Shown piece after piece: positions 26,051-33,714 of a stretch of DNA of 64,000 nt (the first letter of the stretch is position 1; the number at the start of each line of letters is the position of its first letter). Source of the stretch: JAPLDA01 sp043783155 (GTDB lineage: Bacteria; Bacteroidota; Bacteroidia; AKYH767-A; 2013-40CM-41-45). The stretch lies in the NCBI GenBank assembly GCA_043783155.1, contig JAYVZS010000131.1, positions 50,627 to 114,626 of the forward strand, read 5' to 3'. A model generated the notes under the pieces. That model worked only from the letters and a program-made list of their open reading frames with translations. It was not told the DNA's origin and did not search any database. A program made the position numbers and the translations under genes.

Positions 26051-27124
26051 ATGAAAATAGTTACAATCGTTGGAGCACGTCCTCAATTCATTAAAGCTGC
26101 AACAGTCAGCAGGGAGATTGCGAAGCATCCGTCGCTGAAGGAAGTTATTGTTCACACAGGTCAGCATTATGATCATAACATGTCGGAGATTTTTTTTAAG
26201 GAAATGGAAATTCCGGAGCCCGCTTATGACCTGGGCATTAACGGAAAATCTCACGGAGCGATGACGGGAGAAATGCTTGTTAAAATTGAAGAAGTATTGA
26301 TCAAAGAAAATCCTGATTTAGTGTTGGTGTATGGCGATACCAATTCAACGCTTGCAGGAGCATTGGCATCACGAAAGTTACATATCAGGCTTGCCCATGT
26401 GGAAGCTGGGTTGAGGAGTTTCAACATGAGAATGCCTGAAGAGATAAACAGGATTCTCACCGATCGTATTTCTGATCTTCTTTTTTGTCCTGCTGAAAAT
26501 GCGATGTCCAATCTGAAGAAGGAAGGTTTTGATAATTTTAACTCTAAAGTATTCATCAGCGGCGATGTGATGTATGATGCTGTTCTGTATTATTCAAAGA
26601 AAGCCGAAGAGCGATCGGGGATTGTCAAAGAACTTGGTTTAAAGGATTTTATTCTGTGCACGCTTCACAGGGCTGAGAATACGGATGATGAAAACAGGTT
26701 AAGAGCGATTGTAAAAGCGTTGAATCAAATCAGCGGAGAGATAAAAATTGTATTTCCTGTTCATCCCCGCACGAAGAAAATTCTGGAAGAGAAAAAACTC
26801 AAATTGAATTTTGAATTCATCGATCCGGTTGGGTATTTTGATATGCTTCAACTTACCAAACATTGCCGGCTTGTAATGTCTGACAGTGGCGGTTTGCAGA
26901 AGGAGGCCTATTACTTTGATAAATACTGTATCACACTTAGAAATGAAACGGAGTGGAAGGAACTGGCCGACGAAGGATACAATGTAGTTGCCGGAACGGA
27001 TACTCAGAAAATTGTTTCTTCATTTCATGAATTGATAAAGAAGGAGCCGCGTTTTACAAAGAAATTTTACGGAGAGGGAAATGCTGCCGGTTTTATTGTT
27101 AAACAATTACTTGAACTTAGCTGA
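26051..27124 (+). CDS. wecB: UDP-N-acetylglucosamine 2-epimerase (non-hydrolysing)
   Basis: WecB interconverts UDP-GlcNAc and UDP-ManNAc. The 357-residue GT-B-like enzyme starts MKIVTIVGARPQFIKAATVS. It shows VLVYGDTNSTLAGALAS, the catalytic HVEAGLRSF...MPEEINR segment, and the UDP-binding CTLHRAENTDDENR. Length is normal. It supplies ManNAc (or a derivative) for the local glycan. The stop overlaps the next start by one base. No UDP-ManNAc dehydrogenase (WecC) is adjacent. Confidence 0.95.
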   Translation: MKIVTIVGARPQFIKAATVSREIAKHPSLKEVIVHTGQHYDHNMSEIFFKEMEIPEPAYDLGINGKSHGAMTGEMLVKIEEVLIKENPDLVLVYGDTNSTLAGALASRKLHIRLAHVEAGLRSFNMRMPEEINRILTDRISDLLFCPAENAMSNLKKEGFDNFNSKVFISGDVMYDAVLYYSKKAEERSGIVKELGLKDFILCTLHRAENTDDENRLRAIVKALNQISGEIKIVFPVHPRTKKILEEKKLKLNFEFIDPVGYFDMLQLTKHCRLVMSDSGGLQKEAYYFDKYCITLRNETEWKELADEGYNVVAGTDTQKIVSSFHELIKKEPRFTKKFYGEGNAAGFIVKQLLELS

Positions 27125-28068
27125 TGAAGCTTTCCATCATTTGTCCTACCTATAATGAGAGAGATTACATTGATCTGCTCGCAGAAAGATTCTGCGCCGA
27201 TGACGGGATTGAAAAAGAAGTGTTGATTACCGACGGAGGTTCCACTGATGGAACAAGAGAACGTGTTGGTGAGTTGATGAAGAAGTACCCGAATCTGAAA
27301 TTTGTTGACAACCCTAAACGTACGTCTACGCATGCTTTTAATGTGGCGTTTAAAATTTCAAGTGGGATGTATGTTGCTTTTGTAGGCGCCCATGCCGAAT
27401 ATGATATCAATTATTTTAAACATGCTATTCATTACCTCGACGGCAATGAATGTGATGCTGTTGGCGGGCCCTTGCATCAGAGCGGGAAGACAATGGCAGG
27501 AAAGGCGATTGCCCTGGTGATGAACAGCAAGATGGGGGTAGGGAATACAGAATTCCGTACGATGAAAAAAAAGATGTTTGTAGACAGTGTCGCTTTCGCT
27601 GTTTATAAACGTGAGATATTTGAAAAGGCAGGATTGATGGATGAATCGCTTCCAGTAAACCAGGATGATGAATTTCATTACCGCATCAACAAACTCGGTT
27701 TTAAAATACTGATGGTTCCAGAAATGCAGGCCACGTATTATGTGAGGAGTTCGTTTGGAAAATTATTCAGGCAATATTTCCGTTATGGACTTTACAAGCC
27801 TCGTGTGCTTAAAAAAGTAAAAGGATCTGTTCGACTGCGACATCTGATACCATCGTTGTTTATGTTGTATTTTCTAACGCTTCCGTTGAGTATTTTCTGG
27901 TGCTGGTGGTTGCTGCCACTGATTCTTTATTTATCATTTATCATTGTTACGTCCTTCCAATTTAAAGCAAAGTTGCTGACCAAAATACTCACGGTTCCCG
28001 TGTATCCTATCCTGCATATCAGTTATGGGATTGGATTTATTATCGGGTTGTTTAAAATGAACGCATGA
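27124..28068 (+). CDS. GT2 family glycosyltransferase (ExoA-like) with C-terminal membrane segments
   Basis: The 314-residue protein begins KLSIICPTYNERDYIDLLAE and has ITDGGSTDGT. In the place where relatives carry the metal-binding Asp (DAHA-type), this one reads VGAHAEYD, so the first acidic residue is replaced by Gly; the nearby Asp may compensate. The acceptor-side NQDDEFHYRI is intact. Two or three membrane segments follow from about residue 238 (LIPSLFMLYFLTLPLSIFWC). It lies between WecB and the ligase, in the same operon, with a 4-bp overlap to the latter. Confidence 0.87.
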   Translation: MKLSIICPTYNERDYIDLLAERFCADDGIEKEVLITDGGSTDGTRERVGELMKKYPNLKFVDNPKRTSTHAFNVAFKISSGMYVAFVGAHAEYDINYFKHAIHYLDGNECDAVGGPLHQSGKTMAGKAIALVMNSKMGVGNTEFRTMKKKMFVDSVAFAVYKREIFEKAGLMDESLPVNQDDEFHYRINKLGFKILMVPEMQATYYVRSSFGKLFRQYFRYGLYKPRVLKKVKGSVRLRHLIPSLFMLYFLTLPLSIFWCWWLLPLILYLSFIIVTSFQFKAKLLTKILTVPVYPILHISYGIGFIIGLFKMNA

Positions 28069-29345
28069 GAACGACCTTTCGGCTAAGCATGAGCTATTTC
28101 AGAAGTGAATATTTCTTTCTGTTATTAACCGGATTTCTTTTCTTTTTACCTTTTTATCAGAAGGCATCAGTCATCTGTATATTGCTTATGCTGATTTTTT
28201 GGCTTGTGAGTGGTGACGTGAAGAAATCTTTTACTGAAATGAAGCGAGACAAAAAAGTCGTTTTATTTTTGTTTTTCTTCCTGGCTCATGTCGTCGGACT
28301 TGCTTACACCACAAACTTTTCTTTTGCCTTGTTTGATCTGCAGACAAAGCTTTCGTTCCTTTTTTTTCCACTGCTTTTTTGCTCCTTTAAGATTTCAGAT
28401 GAAAGATGGAAAAAACTGAAGTGGGTTTTTGTTTCAGGATGTTTTGTTGCAGTATTACTTTGCCTGTTTTTTGCCTTTGGAAATTATTTGGAAAATCAGA
28501 GCCTGTCTTTTTTTTACTATTCACGATACTCGCACTTTCTTCATCCGACATATTTTTCTTTTTATCTGAACCTGTCCGTTCTTTTCCTGTTGGATGAATT
28601 GATTCGTACATGGAAGACCAATTCTTTCTTGATGAAGATTATTTTAATCTTTCTGATTTACTTTTTTTTCATTAATATATTTCAACTTTCGGCACGCACA
28701 GCCACGATTACCGCATTCATTACCTGTTTCATGTTCTGTCTGTTTTTATGGAAGAAAAATTATTCCTCATTAAAGCAGATCGGGTTATTGTCTTTGTTTT
28801 TTTTATCACTTTTAATGATACAACAATTGCTTCTTCAGAACCTGAATCGGTTTGAGCAGGTGGAAGAAGCGTGGAGCCACACAGGTAACACGGATTTAAA
28901 ATCAGATCCGACAATCGAAGAAAGCAACAGTACAAACTTGCATTTTTTGATCTGGAAAAATTCGTTGGAATTGATTGGAAGAGATCCTTTTTGCGGCGTA
29001 GGTACTGGTGATGTAAAGGATGAGCTGATCAAAACGTACGAAAAAAATAATTTCAAAATCGGAGTGGCCTCAAGGTACAATGCCCACAACCAGTTTTTAA
29101 ATACGACCGTTGCCATAGGATTAATGGGACTCATTTCATTATTACTGATTTTTTACATCGGGATAATCACTTCGCTTAAACATCGGGATTGGATCTTTTT
29201 TTCGTTCCTGGTAATGATTTTTTTAAATAGCATGACCGAATCAATTCTCGAAACTCAAAGCGGTATTTTATTTTTCGCTTCATTTAATATGTTGTTTTAC
29301 CTTCGCAACCGAACTAAGAACCAGGAACTAACAACCAAGAACTAA
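28065..29345 (+). CDS. O-antigen ligase/polymerase family membrane protein (WaaL/Wzy-like)
   Basis: The 426-residue protein has about ten membrane segments and the large periplasmic loop with conserved Arg/His (SRYNAHNQFLNTTVAIGLMG near residue 336) typical of the Wzy_C family. These proteins either polymerise repeat units or attach the finished glycan to lipid A core or protein. With an ABC exporter in the same cluster, a ligase role is more likely than a polymerase. The last 12 residues (RTKNQELTTKN) are encoded by the AACTAAGAACC word repeat and are probably a late addition. Confidence 0.88.
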   Translation: MRTTFRLSMSYFRSEYFFLLLTGFLFFLPFYQKASVICILLMLIFWLVSGDVKKSFTEMKRDKKVVLFLFFFLAHVVGLAYTTNFSFALFDLQTKLSFLFFPLLFCSFKISDERWKKLKWVFVSGCFVAVLLCLFFAFGNYLENQSLSFFYYSRYSHFLHPTYFSFYLNLSVLFLLDELIRTWKTNSFLMKIILIFLIYFFFINIFQLSARTATITAFITCFMFCLFLWKKNYSSLKQIGLLSLFFLSLLMIQQLLLQNLNRFEQVEEAWSHTGNTDLKSDPTIEESNSTNLHFLIWKNSLELIGRDPFCGVGTGDVKDELIKTYEKNNFKIGVASRYNAHNQFLNTTVAIGLMGLISLLLIFYIGIITSLKHRDWIFFSFLVMIFLNSMTESILETQSGILFFASFNMLFYLRNRTKNQELTTKN

Positions 29346-29350
29346 CAGCT
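29307..29350. repeat. AACTAAGAACC word repeat forming the C-terminal tail of the ligase gene
   Basis: The sequence is a degenerate tandem of AACTAAGAACC and AACTAACA words that runs through the stop codon into the intergenic gap. Bases 29311-29326 (gaactaagaaccagga) are an exact inverted match to 63503-63518, upstream of parA. Confidence 0.7.
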
Positions 29351-29354
29351 AATA

Positions 29355-30587
29355 ATGATTCCATTTTCCCCGCCCCGCATCGACCAAAAGATAATTGACG
29401 CCGTTACTGAAACGCTGAAGTCGGGGTGGATTACAACCGGACCGAAGACAAAACTCTTCGAAAAAAAACTAACAGCGTACTGTGGTAACAAAGCAACGTT
29501 ATGTCTGAACTCCGCTACTGCCGGACTTGAACTAATGCTTCGCTGGTTTGGTGTGAAGGAAGGTGATGAAGTTATTCTTCCTGCTTATACGTATTCTGCG
29601 ACAGCGAATGTGGTTGTTCATTGTGGTGCTACCATTGTTTTTGTAGATGTGAACGATGATTTCAATATCAGTGTCGCTGAAATTGAAAAAGCAATCACTT
29701 CGAAAACAAAAGTTATTATGCCGGTCGATTTCGGTGGCTTACCATGTGATTACGATGCCATCAATGCATTGGTGAAAAGAGATGACGTGAAGAAAAAATT
29801 TTCTGCCGCTACACATGAGCAAAAAATGCTCGGGCGCATTTTAATTTTATCGGATGCTGCCCATTCACTCGGTGCTTATTACAATGGGAAGAGGACAGGA
29901 TCTCTTTGTGATGTCTCAGCGTTTTCATTTCACGCCGTAAAAAACCTCACGACTGCCGAAGGTGGATCGGTTGCGTTGAATTTGCCCGAACCGTTTAACA
30001 ACGAAACAATTTATCAGCAACTGTGTGTGAAATCGTTGCACGGACAGGATAAAGACGCATTGGCAAAAACCGTTAAAGGAAACTGGCGATACGATATTGT
30101 GGAAGCCGGTTACAAATGCAACATGACCGACATTCTTGCTTCTATCGGTTTGGTTGAGTTGGAACGATACGACAATGATACCTTGGAAAAGCGGAAATGG
30201 ATCTGTGAAAAATATGCGGAAGGATTAAGTAAATTTGATTGGGCAATTCTTCCAACACTGGAAACCCGAACTCCGAACTCCCAACTCCGAACTTCTTACC
30301 ACTTGTTTCCGTTAAGAATCAGGAATGCTTCTGAAGCGCAGCGCGACGCCATTCTCCAGAAGATTTTCGACAAAGATGTTTCCGTGAATGTTCATTTTAT
30401 TCCGGTTCCGATGATGTCATTTTATAAGTCTCTTGGTTTCGATATTAAAAATTATCCGAATACATTTGCATTGTATAGCAACGAAATTTCTCTTCCTGTT
30501 TTTTATGGTCTTTCCGAAAAAAATATTGAAGAAGTAGTGAAGGCGGTCATCAGTTCGGTGAATGAGATATTAAATTATAAAAATTAA
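29355..30587 (+). CDS. DegT/DnrJ/EryC1 family PLP aminotransferase
   Basis: The 410-residue PLP enzyme starts MIPFSPPRIDQKIIDAVTET and has the Schiff-base lysine in SFHAVKNLTTAEGG (near residue 199) preceded by the cofactor Asp in LSDAAHSLGA. It transaminates a keto-sugar nucleotide, for instance in making an amino-deoxy sugar for the glycan. Residues 304-314 (RTPNSQLRT region) are encoded by repeat words CGAACTCC and look inserted into the loop before YHLFPLRI; the frame is kept. The length is about 20-30 above many relatives. Confidence 0.9.
   Translation: MIPFSPPRIDQKIIDAVTETLKSGWITTGPKTKLFEKKLTAYCGNKATLCLNSATAGLELMLRWFGVKEGDEVILPAYTYSATANVVVHCGATIVFVDVNDDFNISVAEIEKAITSKTKVIMPVDFGGLPCDYDAINALVKRDDVKKKFSAATHEQKMLGRILILSDAAHSLGAYYNGKRTGSLCDVSAFSFHAVKNLTTAEGGSVALNLPEPFNNETIYQQLCVKSLHGQDKDALAKTVKGNWRYDIVEAGYKCNMTDILASIGLVELERYDNDTLEKRKWICEKYAEGLSKFDWAILPTLETRTPNSQLRTSYHLFPLRIRNASEAQRDAILQKIFDKDVSVNVHFIPVPMMSFYKSLGFDIKNYPNTFALYSNEISLPVFYGLSEKNIEEVVKAVISSVNEILNYKN
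30265..30295 (+). repeat. CCGAACTCC word repeat inside the DegT aminotransferase gene
   Basis: About 31 bp of the degenerate tandem words CCGAACTC/CCAACTCC lie in frame in the gene. They code for a Thr/Asn/Gln-rich insert of about ten residues. The words resemble those in prmC (2076-2130). Confidence 0.7.
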
Positions 30588-30596
30588 AATAAGAAG

Positions 30597-31925
30597 ATGA
30601 AAAAGTATTTGATAATGTTCTCCGTTTTTCTATTCGTTTCTCCCTTATTCGCTCAGGAGAAGATGGATCTGAAAGAAATTTCGAAAACAATACTCGGGTT
30701 CCTAAATACCGGTGAATTTGAAAAAGTACGGTCGTATCTTGATTCTTCAGCGGAAAATATATATACAGTTCAGAAACTGGAGCAGATGTGGAAGAATCTG
30801 AATAACATTGCCGGAGCGTATGTGAAAACAAAGGAGACCAAAGATGATTTGCAATCCAACTTTACGATGGTAACCCAGACATTGGAATTTCAAAAGAAGC
30901 TAATCGACTTAAAACTGATGTTCCGAAAAAATAATAAAGTCGGAACTATTTCGATTCTTCCAAATCATACAGTTGAAAATTACAAGACTCCGGGTTATTA
31001 TGATTCAACAAAAGTGGCGGAGAAAGAGGTGAAGATATTTTCCCGGGAATTTATTCTGACTGGTTTGTTAACTGCACCAGCAGCCGGAAATAAATTTCCC
31101 ATTGTTGTTCTTGTCCATGGTTCCGGTCCGAATGACAGGGATGAAACGGTGGGTGCTACTAAAATGTTTAAAGACATCGCACTTGGATTAGCTACGAAAG
31201 GAATAGCTGTTCTTCGGTTTGATAAACGTTCGAAAACATATACGTCACCGATAATAAGAATGAAAAGCAACGCTACTGTAAAAGATGAAACAATTGATGA
31301 TGTTGTTGCTGCAGTTCAGAGTTTGAAAACCTATTCGTCCATCGATACCAACCGGATTTACCTGTTGGGACACAGTCTTGGCGCTATGCTTCTTCCACGT
31401 ATTGCAGAACAGGTGCATGGCGTTGCAGGGTTATGTATGATTGCCGGCAATGCACGTCCGTTGGAAGATCAGATTTATGATCAGTCGGTTTACCTGTTAT
31501 CCATCGATAGTATGACTGAACGGAAAAGGACACTGTTGGATACGTTGAAAGCACAATTGAACAGAGTGAAGCAGATTGACGGTTCTCTTTCGGATACTTC
31601 AATGACTATGCTTTTGTATCATCAGAAATCGTATTGGGCAGATCTGAATGGTTATCACCAGTCGGAAGTTGCGAAGAAATTAAACATGCCGATTTACATC
31701 TTGCATGGCGAACGTGATTACCAGGTACCCATGACGGATTTTAATCTTTGGAAAAAGAAACTTGCTGATAAAAAAAATGTACAGTTTAAATTATATCCGA
31801 AACTGAATCACATGTTCCAGGAAGGGGAGGGAAAGAGTTTGCCCGATGATTATGATAAACTTGGAAACGTACCGGTGTATGTAATTGATGACATCGTAAA
31901 CTGGATATCGAATAAGAAAAAGTAA
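30597..31925 (+). CDS. Secreted alpha/beta hydrolase with N-terminal DUF3887-like domain
   Basis: The 442-residue protein starts with a signal peptide (MKKYLIMFSVFLFVSPLFAQ). Residues 20-125 are a small alpha-beta region like DUF3887. The hydrolase domain follows with VLVHGSGPNDRDE near 171, the nucleophile S in GHSLGAM, the acid D in HGERDYQVP and the His in LNHMFQEGEG. This is a serine-hydrolase triad. Substrate is unknown; relatives are often called prolyl oligopeptidases or dienelactone hydrolases without proof. It lies inside the glycan cluster, but a periplasmic esterase role there is only a guess. Confidence 0.85.
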   Translation: MKKYLIMFSVFLFVSPLFAQEKMDLKEISKTILGFLNTGEFEKVRSYLDSSAENIYTVQKLEQMWKNLNNIAGAYVKTKETKDDLQSNFTMVTQTLEFQKKLIDLKLMFRKNNKVGTISILPNHTVENYKTPGYYDSTKVAEKEVKIFSREFILTGLLTAPAAGNKFPIVVLVHGSGPNDRDETVGATKMFKDIALGLATKGIAVLRFDKRSKTYTSPIIRMKSNATVKDETIDDVVAAVQSLKTYSSIDTNRIYLLGHSLGAMLLPRIAEQVHGVAGLCMIAGNARPLEDQIYDQSVYLLSIDSMTERKRTLLDTLKAQLNRVKQIDGSLSDTSMTMLLYHQKSYWADLNGYHQSEVAKKLNMPIYILHGERDYQVPMTDFNLWKKKLADKKNVQFKLYPKLNHMFQEGEGKSLPDDYDKLGNVPVYVIDDIVNWISNKKK

Positions 31926-31954
31926 CCGCTCATCAACTGGCAATTGAAACAGGC

Positions 31955-32551
31955 ATGAATAAATTCTTGATCCGGATATTTGATTTTGTATTGGTGTTGC
32001 CCGGCTTAATTATTCTTTTTCCATTTTTTATCATCATCGCTCTTTTACTGGTAATTGATTCGCGTGGCGGAATTTTTTTCAGGCAAAGCAGGGTTGGGAA
32101 AGACAATCGTGATTTTCTTCTTTGGAAATTCAGAACGATGAAAACGGGAGCAGAGAAATCAGGATTGATAACCGTCGGCAAACGTGACGCGCGCATTACG
32201 CGCGTCGGATTTTTTCTGAGGAAATACAAGCTGGATGAACTTCCTCAGCTCATCAATGTTCTGAAAGGCGAAATGAGTTTGGTAGGCCCACGGCCAGAAG
32301 TGAGAAAGTATGTAGAGCTTTATTCGCCGGAGCAAATGAAAGTGCTTTCCGTGAAACCAGGTATCACCGATTTTGCTTCTATTGAATATTCAAATGAGAA
32401 TGAACTCCTCGGTAAATCAGCAAATCCCGACAAAACTTATATCGAAGAAATAATGCCCGCCAAAATAAAACTGAACATGAAGTTTATCGAGCATCCGACA
32501 GTGGGTAATTACTTTCGGATTATTTTGAAGACGATCGAAAAAATATTTTAG
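31955..32551 (+). CDS. Initiating phosphoglycosyl transferase (bacterial sugar transferase, PglC/WbaP C-terminal type)
   Basis: The 198-residue protein has a membrane hairpin (residues 5-30) followed by the soluble catalytic core with GGIFFRQSRVGKDNRDFLLWKF split over residues 35-57, LRKYKLDELPQLINVLKGEM and SLVGPRPE. These are all the conserved motifs of the monotopic family. It transfers a sugar-1-phosphate to undecaprenyl phosphate, the first step of glycan assembly. It is the likely starter for the polysaccharide made by this locus and is its last gene. The length is normal for the short PglC-like form. Confidence 0.93.
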   Translation: MNKFLIRIFDFVLVLPGLIILFPFFIIIALLLVIDSRGGIFFRQSRVGKDNRDFLLWKFRTMKTGAEKSGLITVGKRDARITRVGFFLRKYKLDELPQLINVLKGEMSLVGPRPEVRKYVELYSPEQMKVLSVKPGITDFASIEYSNENELLGKSANPDKTYIEEIMPAKIKLNMKFIEHPTVGNYFRIILKTIEKIF

Positions 32552-32596
32552 CAATATTGAAACTTTCACTTGTAAGGTAGCGATCCAATTTACCAA

Positions 32597-33493
32597 CTAC
32601 TCCGTCGCCTTCATCATCAGTCCCAACTCTTCCACTTTCTCCATGAAACCGAGTTTGTGATACGAGTTCATCAGGTTGCGGATGAGACGTTGAATCATGT
32701 CGAGGTTGGTGCAGGGTTCGTAGAAAAGAGGTTCCGGTTTAATCTTCAGCTGTTTTAGGAAATTATCAATTTCTTTCTGTCCGAAAATATCTCCTTTGCT
32801 GAACGGGTTGATGTAAAATAAAATTTGTGATTGATTTTCTTCCGTAAAGATGGGAAGAATGGATTCTTCGTCCTTGTAACAAAGCACAAAATGTTCAGGA
32901 AGGTTTACACCGTAAACAGGAACACCGGCTGAACGTGCCACTTCCAGATAAAGGATCGACAACATAAGCGGATTTCCTTTTCTTGTTTCAAGTGCAATGT
33001 TGATGAAAGAATTTTGTGGAGCGTGGTAATTCTGAGTATTGCCGCTGAAGTTGTGAATGTCGAAGAAGATACGGTTTAGCACTTTTACCTGTTCGAGAGC
33101 GGTTAAGCTGTCGTTCATCTCTAACCATGCATCGCGGACTATTTTATCAAGTTGTACCCTTAGATTTTCTTCGTTCATATCCGGATACTGATAGCGGGCA
33201 ACTAACATGGCGCCTTTAATCAGATCATGACCGCCGGCATTGGCCCACACACGCAGATCATGTCGTAAATCATCGAGCTGAATTTTATGGATGATGTTTT
33301 CGATGCGTTGCTGCATTAAAGCATCCATCGATTTGCTCCAGGCGCTTTCAAGAATGGGAATTACATCTCTGCCATAAGTAACCAACCGTGCTTCAATCTG
33401 TTGGTAAATTTCTACATCGGTATCATCGAGTAACCGGATCAGGTTGTCAACTTCTTTTGGATTCATAGGAAATTTGTTGTCTTCCTTATACAT
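32597..33493 (-). CDS. SirB1-family transglutaminase-like protein
   Basis: The 298-residue cytosolic protein has a HEAT-like N-terminal part (residues 1-100) and the transglutaminase-like/SirB1 domain with KGNPLMLSILYLEVARSAG and GVPVYGVNLPEHFVL. A cysteine is missing from the position where active transglutaminases have one, so it is probably a binding or regulatory domain. The role of SirB1 proteins is unresolved. An alternative start at ATG 33466 would remove nine residues. It does not appear linked to the glycan genes, which are on the other strand. Confidence 0.82.
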   Translation of the reverse strand: MYKEDNKFPMNPKEVDNLIRLLDDTDVEIYQQIEARLVTYGRDVIPILESAWSKSMDALMQQRIENIIHKIQLDDLRHDLRVWANAGGHDLIKGAMLVARYQYPDMNEENLRVQLDKIVRDAWLEMNDSLTALEQVKVLNRIFFDIHNFSGNTQNYHAPQNSFINIALETRKGNPLMLSILYLEVARSAGVPVYGVNLPEHFVLCYKDEESILPIFTEENQSQILFYINPFSKGDIFGQKEIDNFLKQLKIKPEPLFYEPCTNLDMIQRLIRNLMNSYHKLGFMEKVEELGLMMKATE

Positions 33494-33636
33494 GTTTAAT
33501 CGAAATTGGGATGCAGGATTTGCCCCTGAATTATGAACAAAAATCTGTTCGAATATTTTCTTTGATAAAACGAAACATTTTGTGAAAAGCTAAATGGAGC
33601 TTTGGAATTGCGGAAGTAATTTATGAGAATAATTTT

Positions 33637-33712
33637 CCTTCGCGGTCTTTTCACCTTTGCGTGAAAAAAAATTTCTCTCAGAGGCGCAAAGACCGCAAAG
33701 GTGTTTCTAAAT
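33637..33712. repeat. Inverted pair of CCTTTGCGGTCTTT words
   Basis: The left copy (33637-33662) and right copy (33683-33712) are imperfect complements of the word cctttgcggtctttgcgcc and can pair into a hairpin of about 25 bp. They sit between the TMTC-like gene and the SirB1-like gene. A related word occurs at 61680-61735. Confidence 0.7.
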
Positions 33713-33714
33713 TC

